Of a stretch of 38,974 bases of DNA, positions 1 to 6,341 are shown in pieces. Numbering within the stretch: position 1 is the first letter of the stretch; each line of letters begins with the position of its first letter. The translations under genes and the position numbers were made by a program. A model generated the notes under the pieces. The model was not told the DNA's origin. It did not search any database and saw only the letters and a list, made by a program, of their open reading frames with translations. Origin of the DNA: Reyranella sp. (GTDB taxonomy: Bacteria; Pseudomonadota; Alphaproteobacteria; Reyranellales; Reyranellaceae); the NCBI GenBank assembly GCA_019745575.1, contig JAIETA010000012.1:1-38974 (forward strand), read 5' to 3'.

Positions 1-191
1 GAGCCCGGCTGCACGCCGGGCGCAGCGGGCTGGCCGGTCAGCGCAACGGGGGCTCCGGGCGCGCCCGGCTGGCTGGCCGCCTGCTGCGCGGGCGGCGTCA
101 CCGGCGGCTTGACCGGCGGAAAGGCGGCCTGCCAGCCCACGATGATCAACACCGAGAGAACGATGGCGACGATGAAATTCTTCTGATCCAT
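1..191 (-). CDS. yidC: Membrane protein insertase YidC, N-terminal fragment (runs off window)
   Basis: About 63 codons are present, starting at the ATG at 189-191 and cut by the window edge. The product begins MDQKNFIVAIVLSVLIIVGW, the short cytoplasmic start and first membrane segment typical of Gram-negative YidC, followed by a Pro/Ala/Gln-rich stretch that leads into the periplasmic P1 domain. YidC inserts and folds inner-membrane proteins, alone or with SecYEG. It lies 21 nt after the yidD stop in the conserved rpmH-rnpA-yidD-yidC order, which supports the call strongly even though the catalytic membrane core lies outside the window. Confidence 0.93.
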   Translation of the reverse strand, partial: MDQKNFIVAIVLSVLIIVGWQAAFPPVKPPVTPPAQQAASQPGAPGAPVALTGQPAAPGVQPG

Positions 192-212
192 TCGGGCGAA
201 CTCTGGTGCGCG

Positions 213-482
213 TCAGGAGCGCTCGGCGGGTTGGCAGGAAAGCGGTCGGCGCGCGGCGGCAGCGGTCGACGGCGGCACGGGGTCGTAGCCGGCAGCGCCC
301 CACGGGCCGCAGCGGCACAGGCGATGGGCGGCCAGCCAGCCGCCGCGCAGGGCGCCATGCCGCGCCACCGCCTCGGCGGCATACTGCGAACACGAGGGTT
401 CGTAGCGGCAGGCGCCGACGAAGAAGTAGGCGAGCGTCAGCTGATAGAGGCGGATCGCGCCGCGCAGCAGCAAAGTCATCAT
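213..482 (-). CDS. yidD: Membrane protein insertion efficiency factor YidD
   Basis: An 89-aa protein with the YidD hallmark: an amphipathic N-terminus (LLRGAIRLYQLTLAYFFVG), then CRYEPSCSQYAAEAVARHG, then GGWLAAHRLCRCGPWG and GYDPVP. Family members are about 70-110 aa and sit at the inner membrane, where they assist YidC-dependent insertion. Two adjacent ATGs (480-482 and 477-479) could serve as start; the first is used here. The gene lies 52 nt after rnpA and 21 nt before yidC on the same strand, the usual operon order. Confidence 0.95.
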   Translation of the reverse strand: MMTLLLRGAIRLYQLTLAYFFVGACRYEPSCSQYAAEAVARHGALRGGWLAAHRLCRCGPWGAAGYDPVPPSTAAAARRPLSCQPAERS

Positions 483-534
483 GCGGCCCGGAAACTGGCG
501 ATTTGCCGGGCCGGGCGCAAGCGATCCCTGCAGG

Positions 535-897
535 TCATGGCGTCGCTGTGGCGACGGCCTTCAGCCGCCTCAGCGCTTCCTGCAGTTCCCGGCGCAGTGT
601 GGCGAAGTCCCGCGCCAGGGCGGCCTGCCGCCCGACCAGCACATAGTCGAGATCGGGTCGCGCCTCGCCGGGGATGACTTGGCGGGCGATCTCCCGCAGC
701 CGGCGACGGACCCGGTTGCGGGCAACCGCGTTGCCGACCTTGCGGCTCACGGTGAAACCCACGCGGGCCGGCGGCCTCACGTCGGCCGGGGCCGGCGCCA
801 CTTGCAGGACGAACCCGGGCATGGCGTGGCGGCGCCCCGCCTGGACGCGCAAGAAATCTCGGCGATTCGGCAGACGCCCGAGGCGCGCCGCGGCCAA
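535..897 (-). CDS. rnpA: Ribonuclease P protein component RnpA
   Basis: The 120-aa product has the RnpA signature: RLGRLPNRRDFLRVQAGRR near the N-terminus, then RVGFTVSRKVGNAVARNRVR followed by RRLREIAR. RnpA binds the catalytic RNA of RNase P and helps mature tRNA 5' ends. The reading frame stays open far upstream through rpmH, so the start must be chosen. I use TTG at 895-897, which gives the usual family length and lies 5 nt after the rpmH stop; a CTG a few codons later is the alternative. No ATG or GTG lies close to the conserved start, so a weak start codon and coupling to rpmH translation are likely. Confidence 0.92.
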   Translation of the reverse strand: MAAARLGRLPNRRDFLRVQAGRRHAMPGFVLQVAPAPADVRPPARVGFTVSRKVGNAVARNRVRRRLREIARQVIPGEARPDLDYVLVGRQAALARDFATLRRELQEALRRLKAVATATP

Positions 898-902
898 CTC
901 GG

Positions 903-1037
903 CTAGGCCGACAGGCGCTTGCGGCCCGACCTGCGGCGATTGGCAATGACCTTGCGGCCACCGACCGTTGCCATCCGGGACCGGAAGCCGTGCCGGCGCT
1001 TGCGCACCAGCTTGCTCGGCTGATAAGTGCGTTTCAT
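903..1037 (-). CDS. rpmH: 50S ribosomal protein L34
   Basis: A 44-aa, very basic protein beginning [20 protein letters not shown] and ending RKRLSA, an almost canonical bacterial L34 sequence and length. It is a structural protein of the large ribosomal subunit. An AAGGAG Shine-Dalgarno sequence lies about 8 nt before the ATG at 1035-1037. It is the first gene of the rpmH-rnpA-yidD-yidC unit and sits below a strong predicted promoter and a leader hairpin. Confidence 0.97.
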   Translation of the reverse strand: MKRTYQPSKLVRKRRHGFRSRMATVGGRKVIANRRRSGRKRLSA

Positions 1038-1060
1038 CACGCAACTCCTTCAAACACAAG

Positions 1061-1084
1061 GCCCCCGCGCGACGCGGCGGGGGC
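1061..1084 (-). promoter_or_regulatory. GC-rich hairpin in the rpmH leader
   Basis: The perfect arms GCCCCCGC and GCGGGGGC (8 bp) enclose an 8-nt loop. The hairpin lies between the predicted rpmH promoter and its Shine-Dalgarno, so it would sit in the 5' untranslated RNA. On the minus strand it is followed by a short T-containing stretch (CTTGTGTTTG), so attenuation or message stabilisation are both possible. The structure is seen; its role is inferred. Confidence 0.55.
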
Positions 1085-1101
1085 GAAATCCGTGGGCGAG
1101 G

Positions 1102-1130
1102 GTAATAAGCGGCCGATCCGCCGGAGTCAA
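1102..1130 (-). promoter_or_regulatory. Predicted sigma-70 promoter of rpmH
   Basis: On the minus strand, TTGACT (1125-1130) and TATTAC (1102-1107) are separated by exactly 17 nt, close to the TTGACA/TATAAT consensus. Transcription would begin near 1095, about 58 nt before the rpmH start, which is sensible for a housekeeping ribosomal operon. Confidence 0.75.
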
Positions 1131-1178
1131 CGATCCCCGGCCCTTGCCGGTGGTGCCCGATGGCCCGGACAGTGGCCC

Positions 1179-1841
1179 ATGCCCGCCGCACCCCGGTCCC
1201 TCGTCCTGCACGGTTACCATTTTAGCGTCTACACCCGGATCGCCCGGCTCGTCCTGGTCGAGAAGGGCGTGCCCTACGAACGGGTGGAGGTGAACCCATT
1301 CAGCCCCGGCGTTCCCGCGGCCTACCTCGCGCTGCACCCGTTCGGCCGCGTGCCGACCCTCGTCCACGACGGCTTTGCGCTCTACGAGACGGGTGCCATC
1401 AGCCGCTACGTCGATCGCGCCTTTGCGGGCCCATCGCTACAGCCGCAGGACCCCCGGGCGCTCGCCCGCATGGACCAGATCATCGGCCTCGTCGATTCCT
1501 ACGGCTACTGGCCACTCGTCCGTCAGGTCTTCGTGCACGGCGTGTTCCGCAAGAGGACGAACGGCGAGCACGATCCCGCCGAACTGGCGCGGGGGTTGGT
1601 GGCGGCGGCCAAGGTGCTGGACGCGCTGGAAGCCCTCGCGGCGGCGGAGACGTTTCTGGTCGGGCCGGCCCTGTCGCTCGCCGATCTGCATCTCGGCGCG
1701 ATGATCGCCTACTTTGCCGCGGCTCCGGAGGGCGCGGCCCTGCTCGCCGGACGCCCGCGGCTGGCCGCCTGGTGGAGGCAGCTCCGCGAGCGGTCGAGCT
1801 TGCGGGACACCGACCCCGGCCTGCCGGTCACTCAGGCGTGA
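1179..1841 (+). CDS. Glutathione S-transferase family protein
   Basis: A 220-aa protein with a thioredoxin-fold N-terminal domain (about 1-80) and an all-helical C-terminal domain (about 90-205). The N-terminal half shows LVLHGYHFSVYTRIARLVL, then GRVPTLVHDGFALYETGAI, the cis-Pro and Glu/Thr glutathione-binding region of GSTs. The C-terminal half ends with FLVGPALSLADLHLGAMIAYF, the usual GST helix-capping box. The open frame extends upstream over rpmH, but the ATG at 1179 puts the first beta strand at the expected place. The substrate cannot be read from sequence. It is divergent from rpmH and has no clear operon partner. Confidence 0.88.
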   Translation: MPAAPRSLVLHGYHFSVYTRIARLVLVEKGVPYERVEVNPFSPGVPAAYLALHPFGRVPTLVHDGFALYETGAISRYVDRAFAGPSLQPQDPRALARMDQIIGLVDSYGYWPLVRQVFVHGVFRKRTNGEHDPAELARGLVAAAKVLDALEALAAAETFLVGPALSLADLHLGAMIAYFAAAPEGAALLAGRPRLAAWWRQLRERSSLRDTDPGLPVTQA

Positions 1842-1895
1842 CGCAAGTTTGTTTGGCGGACAGACCGATGAGGGCCAATATCGCTTTCGCGTGAC

Positions 1896-2618
1896 ATGAA
1901 GGGCCACATGAACCTGCCGATGCTGCGCCGGCTGATTCCCGTGGCGATCCTGCTGCTGGGGCTGGCACTCTTCCTCCTGCTCGACCTGGAGCGCTACTTC
2001 TCCTTCGAGATGTTGGGCCGCCACCAGGCGGAGCTGATGTCGTGGGTGGCCAATCATGTCGTGGTCGCAGCCCTCGTGTTCGTCGTGGCCTACGCCGTGG
2101 TGGTGGCGTTCTCGCTGCCGGTCGCCATCTTGATCACGCCGCTGGGCGGCTTTCTGTTCGGCGTCTGGCAGGGCGCCGCGCTGTCGGTGATCGGCGCCAC
2201 CCTGGGTTCGGTCGCGGTGTTTCTGGCGGCGCGCACGGCGCTGCACGATCTGTTCCGCGCCCGCGCCGGTGCGACGCTGGCCAAGCTGGAGGCCGGCTTC
2301 CGCCGCGACAGTTTCAGCTACCTCCTCGTCCTTCGGCTCGTGCCGGTCTTCCCCTTCTGGCTGGTCAACATCGTGCCGGCGCTGCTCGGCATGCGGCTCG
2401 GCCCCTATGCGCTCGCCACCCTGATCGGCATCGTTCCCGGCGCCGTCGTCTATTCCAGCGTCGGCGCGGGCTTCGGCGTGCTGCTCGAGCGCGGCGAGCG
2501 GCCGGATTTCGGCGTCATCTTCGAGTGGGATATCCTGCTGCCGCTGCTGGGGCTTGCCGCGCTCTCGCTGCTGCCGGTTCTCTACGGCCATTGGCGCGGC
2601 AGCAAGGCGGCGCCCTGA
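1896..2618 (+). CDS. TVP38/TMEM64 (DedA-like, VTT) membrane protein
   Basis: A 240-aa integral membrane protein with about six hydrophobic segments. The VTT core is clear: SLPVAILITPLGGFLFGVWQ, then a glycine-rich stretch (ATLGSVAVFLAART), and later RLVPVFPFWLVNIVPALLG followed by GIVPGAVVYSSVGAG. DedA/TVP38 proteins are linked to lipid flipping and envelope homeostasis. The stop is separated by one base from the start of the following MerA-like flavoprotein, so the two are almost certainly co-translated; this pairing of TVP38 with a disulfide oxidoreductase recurs in bacteria. An alternative start is the internal ATG five codons later. Confidence 0.9.
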   Translation: MKGHMNLPMLRRLIPVAILLLGLALFLLLDLERYFSFEMLGRHQAELMSWVANHVVVAALVFVVAYAVVVAFSLPVAILITPLGGFLFGVWQGAALSVIGATLGSVAVFLAARTALHDLFRARAGATLAKLEAGFRRDSFSYLLVLRLVPVFPFWLVNIVPALLGMRLGPYALATLIGIVPGAVVYSSVGAGFGVLLERGERPDFGVIFEWDILLPLLGLAALSLLPVLYGHWRGSKAAP

Positions 2619-2619
2619 C

Positions 2620-4056
2620 ATGACCGACGCCTCCAAACACCAACTGTTGAACCCCGACGTCTGCATCGTGGGCGGCGGCTCGGCCGGCCTGGTGGTCGCG
2701 GCCGGCGCGGCGCAGCTCGGCCTCGACGTCGTGCTCGTCGAGCGCGCGCTGATGGGTGGGGACTGCCTCAATTTCGGCTGCGTGCCCTCGAAGGCGCTGA
2801 TCGCCGCCGCCAAGGCGGCCCAGGCGCAACGCAGCGGCGCCGCGTTCGGCATCGCGCCGGTCGAACCCACCGTCGACTTCGGCCGCGTCATGGATCATGT
2901 CGCCGGCGTGATCGCCGCCATCGCGCCCAACGACTCGGTCGAGCGCTTCGAGAAGCTTGGCGTCCGGGTCCTGAAGGAGGAAGCGCGATTCGTCGGCCGC
3001 ACCGAACTGCAGGCCGGGCCGCACCGGATCCGGAGCCGGCGCATCGTGCTGGCGACGGGATCGCGGCCGACGGCGCCGCCCATCGCCGGCCTGGCCGACG
3101 TGCCCTATCTCACCAACGAGACCATCTTCGCCAACCGCACGCGGCCGGACCATCTGATCGTGATCGGCGGCGGACCGATCGGCCTCGAAATGGCGCAGGC
3201 CCATCGGCGGCTGGGCGCGCGGGTCACCGTGCTGGAGGCGTTCGGCTTCCTGGCCAAGGACGACCCGGAACTGGCCGCCATCGTGATCGGACGCCTGCGC
3301 GAGGAGGGCGTCGACCTGCGCGCCAACGTCAAGATCGCGCGGGTCGAACGCGTTGCATCGGGCATCGCCGTGATCCTGGATGGCGGCGAGCGGCTGGAAG
3401 GATCGCACCTGCTGGTCGCGACCGGCCGCGCGCCCAACGTCGAGGGCCTCGATCTCGACAAGGCGGGCGTGGCGTTCACCAAACGCGGCATCACGGTCGA
3501 CGGGGCGCTCAGGACGTCCAACCGCAGCGTCTGGGCGATCGGCGACTGCAACGGGCTCTACGCCTTCACCCACATGGCGGGCTACGAGGCCTCGCTGTTC
3601 ATCCGCGGCGCGCTGTTCCGCGCGCCCGCAAAGCTCGATCCGGCAATCGTGCCGTGGGCAACCTACACCGATCCCGAACTGGCGCAGGTCGGCCTCAGCG
3701 AAAGCGAGGCCCGCAAGATGCACGGCGACACGATCCGGGTGCTGCGCTGGAAGCTGGCGGAAAACGACCGCGCCCAGGCCGAGCGCGAAACCGACGGGCT
3801 GGTCAAGGCGATCACCGACCGGCGCGGACGCGTGCTGGGCGCCACCATCGTCGGACCGCATGCCGGCGACCTGATCCAGCCGTGGTGCCTGGCCGTCTCG
3901 AAGCGCCTCAAGATCGCGGCTCTGGCGAGCTTCGTGCCGCCCTATCCCACCCTGGGCGAGGTCAGCAAGCGCGCCGCCGGCAGCTATTTCACCGAGACGC
4001 TGTTCGGCCCGCGCACGCGCGGCCTGGTGCGTTTCCTGGCGCGCCTGCCGGTCTGA
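2620..4056 (+). CDS. MerA-like FAD-dependent pyridine nucleotide-disulfide oxidoreductase
   Basis: A 478-aa class I flavoprotein disulfide reductase. In order: FAD Rossmann motif (VGGGSAG, residues 17-23), redox disulfide GGDCLNFGCVPSK (Cys49 and Cys54), NAD(P) Rossmann motif VIGGGPIGLEMA, second FAD motif GDCNG, and a C-terminal dimerisation domain. Where lipoamide dehydrogenase and glutathione reductase carry the His of HPTxxE, this protein has PPYPTLGE, a Tyr that appears to align with the Tyr of mercuric reductases. It lacks the N-terminal metal-binding domain and C-terminal Cys pair of true MerA, so mercury reduction is not supported. The substrate is unknown. It is coupled to the TVP38 gene by a one-base gap. 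Confidence 0.92.
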   Translation: MTDASKHQLLNPDVCIVGGGSAGLVVAAGAAQLGLDVVLVERALMGGDCLNFGCVPSKALIAAAKAAQAQRSGAAFGIAPVEPTVDFGRVMDHVAGVIAAIAPNDSVERFEKLGVRVLKEEARFVGRTELQAGPHRIRSRRIVLATGSRPTAPPIAGLADVPYLTNETIFANRTRPDHLIVIGGGPIGLEMAQAHRRLGARVTVLEAFGFLAKDDPELAAIVIGRLREEGVDLRANVKIARVERVASGIAVILDGGERLEGSHLLVATGRAPNVEGLDLDKAGVAFTKRGITVDGALRTSNRSVWAIGDCNGLYAFTHMAGYEASLFIRGALFRAPAKLDPAIVPWATYTDPELAQVGLSESEARKMHGDTIRVLRWKLAENDRAQAERETDGLVKAITDRRGRVLGATIVGPHAGDLIQPWCLAVSKRLKIAALASFVPPYPTLGEVSKRAAGSYFTETLFGPRTRGLVRFLARLPV

Positions 4057-4130
4057 TGACGGGGCGCGATACGCCCAACGCATCGATCCCATAGGGACTC
4101 GATATTTCAGACGGCGACGGCCTCCCGGCA

Positions 4131-4158
4131 TGGTGTCGGCACCTCGAAAGGGACACCA
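4131..4158. promoter_or_regulatory. Inverted repeat upstream of the bufferin gene
   Basis: Perfect 7-bp arms TGGTGTC (4131-4137) and GACACCA (4152-4158) with a 14-nt spacer, ending 21 bases before the DUF2282 start codon. It could be an operator for a metal-responsive regulator or a leader hairpin. The repeat is seen; the role is inferred. Confidence 0.4.
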
Positions 4159-4179
4159 CATCGAAAGAGGAGAGCCATC

Positions 4180-4434
4180 ATGAAGACCACACTCACCATC
4201 GCCGCCGCCCTCAGCACCGCGCTGCTGCTCGGTGCCGTTGCCCAGGCCCAAGCCCAGGGCAACAGCGAGAAGTGCTACGGCATTTCGAAGGCCGGCAAGA
4301 ACGACTGCCAGACCGCGACGTCGTCCTGCTCGGGCACGTCCAAGAAGGACGCCGAAGCGAGCGCCTGGCTGAGCGTGCCCAAGGGCACCTGCGAGAAGAT
4401 CGTCGGCGGCAAGCTCACCGGCCCCAAGGGCTGA
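4180..4434 (+). CDS. bufA: DUF2282 bufferin-type metallophore precursor (BufA1-like)
   Basis: An 84-aa protein with a signal peptide (about 1-25, ending AVAQAQAQ) and the DUF2282 pattern with four cysteines, Cys32 (EKCYG), Cys43 (NDCQ), Cys50 (SSCSG) and Cys71 (GTCEK), plus the conserved WLSVPKG and EKIVGG. This family was recently described as bufferins: exported ribosomal peptides whose cysteines are modified by a DUF692 enzyme (BufB) with a DUF2063 partner (BufC), and which sequester copper or other metals in the periplasm. A strong GAGGAGAG ribosome site precedes the ATG. The next gene is DoxX, a common bufferin neighbour, but neither BufB nor BufC is encoded in this window. Confidence 0.88.
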   Translation: MKTTLTIAAALSTALLLGAVAQAQAQGNSEKCYGISKAGKNDCQTATSSCSGTSKKDAEASAWLSVPKGTCEKIVGGKLTGPKG

Positions 4435-4504
4435 CCGCCTACCCCCATCGGACGCCGCGCCCCGGCACCCCCGCCGGCGCTCCCCGCCCCAACTCAACGT
4501 CGGC

Positions 4505-4524
4505 TCGTCCGGTCTGCCGGACGA
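4505..4524 (+). promoter_or_regulatory. Hairpin between bufA and doxX
   Basis: A perfect 8-bp stem TCGTCCGG/CCGGACGA around the tetraloop TCTG, in the 131-nt gap between bufA and doxX. There is no T-run after it, so it is less likely to be a full terminator than a processing or 3'-stabilising hairpin that would keep the short upstream message more abundant than doxX. Confidence 0.45.
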
Positions 4525-4565
4525 TGCCGGGGGCGGCGCCCGACCCTTCCCCGGAGGATCCCGCC

Positions 4566-5039
4566 ATGACGACCACCGCCTATGCCCGCGACCCGCGCAC
4601 GCCAAGCCTGGTCGCCCGTCTCGACGCCCTGCGCACCCTGGCCGGCCGCTTTCCGCTGTCGTTGCTGGAGCTCGGCATGCGCGTGGCGGTCGGCGCCACC
4701 TTCTTCAAGTCCGGCATGAATAAGTTCGAGAGCTTCGACACTGCGGTCGAACTCTTCCGCGAGGAATACAAGCTGCCGTTGCTGCCACCGGAGATCGCCG
4801 CCTACCTGGGCACTACGGTCGAGCTCTGCGCGCCGGTGCTACTGGTGCTGGGCCTGTTTGCCCGCCTGGGCGCCGCGGCCCTGCTGGTCATGACGCTCAC
4901 CATCCAGTTCCTGGTCTATCCCGGCAACTGGACCGAGCATCTGATGTGGGCCTCGATCCTGGCTTATGTGCTGAGCCGCGGCCCGGGCGCCCTGTCGATC
5001 GACCGCATCATCGCCTTCAACCTGTTCGGTCGTCGCTAG
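4566..5039 (+). CDS. DoxX family membrane protein
   Basis: A 157-aa protein with four hydrophobic segments and the DoxX pattern LELGMRVAVGATFFKSGMNK, then a loop with PPEIAAYLGTTVELCAPVLL, then FARLGAAALLVMTLTIQFLV and PGNWTEHLMWASILAYVLSRG. DoxX-like proteins are quinone- or thiol-linked inner-membrane proteins and frequent neighbours of DUF2282 genes. The start chosen at 4566 has a GGAGG ribosome site 8 nt upstream. The NDH-2 gene follows 12 nt later, so a bufA-doxX-ndh transcript is likely, tying this protein to respiratory electron flow or metal stress (inference). Confidence 0.9.
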   Translation: MTTTAYARDPRTPSLVARLDALRTLAGRFPLSLLELGMRVAVGATFFKSGMNKFESFDTAVELFREEYKLPLLPPEIAAYLGTTVELCAPVLLVLGLFARLGAAALLVMTLTIQFLVYPGNWTEHLMWASILAYVLSRGPGALSIDRIIAFNLFGRR

Positions 5040-5051
5040 AGGGCCGCCGCC

Positions 5052-6305
5052 ATGGCCCGGCCGCGCATCGTCATCGTCGGCGCGGGCTTCGGTGGCCTCA
5101 GCGCCGCCAGCCACCTCGCCGGCGCCGATGCGGACGTTACCGTCATCGACCGGCGCAACTACCACCTGTTTCAACCGCTTCTGTACCAGGTGGCGACGGC
5201 TGGCCTCTCGCCGGCGCAGATCGCTTCGCCGATCCGCGCCATCCTGCGCAAGGCGGCCAATGTGCGCGTGATGCTGGGCAAGGTCTCCGGCATCGACCGG
5301 GAACGCCGTGTCGTGGTGGTCGAGGACCGCGACGAGATCGCCTACGACACACTCGTGCTGGCGACCGGCGCGCGGCATTCGTACTTCGGCCACGACGATT
5401 GGGAAGACGCAGCGCCCGGCCTAAAAAAGCTGGACGACGCCACCGGCATCCGCCGGCACATCCTGACGGCTTTCGAGCACGCCGAGCAGGCCCCTACACC
5501 AGAGGTCCGACGGCGCTTCCTGACTTTCGTCGTGATCGGCGGCGGACCGACCGGAGTCGAAATGGCAGGCGCCATCGCCGAACTCGCCCATGTGGCCCTG
5601 CGCCACGACTTTCGCGCCATCGCCTCCAGCGAAGCCCGGATCGTTCTGATTGAAAGCGGGCCGCGCGTGCTGGGCACCTTTCCGCCAATGCTGAGCGAGG
5701 CCGCGCAACGCTCCCTCGTCGACCTCGGCGTGGAAGTCCGTCTCGGAATGCCGGTGACGGCCTGCAGCGAGGAGGGCGTGGTCATCGGCAACGAGCCGCT
5801 CGAGGCAGCTACCATCGTCTGGGGAGCGGGCGTCATGGCCTCCGCTGCCGCACACTGGTTAGACGCCGGCAAGGACCGCATCGGCCGTGTCATCGTCGGT
5901 CCTGACCTCAGCGTGCCGGGCCACCCCGAAATATTCGTCATCGGCGACACCGCGCATGTCCTCGCCGCCGATGGCAAGCCGCTGCCCGGCCTGGCGCCTG
6001 TCGCCAAGCAACAGGGCGCCTACGTCGCCCGCCTGCTGCGCGCTCGCCTCGGGGGCAAGGCTGCGCCGCCACCCTTCCGCTACCGGAGCTGGGGCACGAT
6101 GGCCACGATCGGCCGGCGCGCCGCGGTGGCCGATCTCGGCTGGGTCAAGCTCGACGGCACGCTCGCCTGGCTGCTGTGGGGTGCCGTCCACGTCTCCTTT
6201 CTGATCGGCTTCCGCAACCGCCTCGTGGTGATACTCGACTGGATGTGGTCGTACGTAACCTTCCAGTCCGGCGCCCGGCTGATCACGGGGCCGGGGTCGC
6301 ACTAG
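5052..6305 (+). CDS. ndh: Type II NADH dehydrogenase (NDH-2)
   Basis: A 417-aa flavoprotein with two Rossmann folds: IVIVGAGFGGLSAA at the N-terminus binds FAD, and VIGGGPTGVEMAGAIAEL binds NADH. Between them is the NDH-2 hallmark NYHLFQPLLYQVATAGLSP. VIGDTAHV is the second FAD contact, and the C-terminus (WLLWGAVHVSFLIGFRNRL and onward) is the amphipathic membrane-anchoring region. The enzyme passes electrons from NADH to quinone without proton pumping. It lies 12 nt after doxX and converges on the GrdB-like selenoprotein gene with only 36 nt between them. Confidence 0.93.
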   Translation: MARPRIVIVGAGFGGLSAASHLAGADADVTVIDRRNYHLFQPLLYQVATAGLSPAQIASPIRAILRKAANVRVMLGKVSGIDRERRVVVVEDRDEIAYDTLVLATGARHSYFGHDDWEDAAPGLKKLDDATGIRRHILTAFEHAEQAPTPEVRRRFLTFVVIGGGPTGVEMAGAIAELAHVALRHDFRAIASSEARIVLIESGPRVLGTFPPMLSEAAQRSLVDLGVEVRLGMPVTACSEEGVVIGNEPLEAATIVWGAGVMASAAAHWLDAGKDRIGRVIVGPDLSVPGHPEIFVIGDTAHVLAADGKPLPGLAPVAKQQGAYVARLLRARLGGKAAPPPFRYRSWGTMATIGRRAAVADLGWVKLDGTLAWLLWGAVHVSFLIGFRNRLVVILDWMWSYVTFQSGARLITGPGSH

Positions 6306-6341
6306 CCGCTCGGCACCGCCTGACACTCGCCGTCCAGGACA

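Noticed and set aside
1..1180. Replication origin beside rpmH
   Set aside because: No dnaA or dnaN gene and no DnaA-box cluster (TTATCCACA) was seen, and in many alphaproteobacteria this gene block is not at the origin.
2620..4056. Mercury resistance gene merA
   Set aside because: The N-terminal heavy-metal domain and C-terminal cysteine pair are missing and no merR, merT or merP is nearby.
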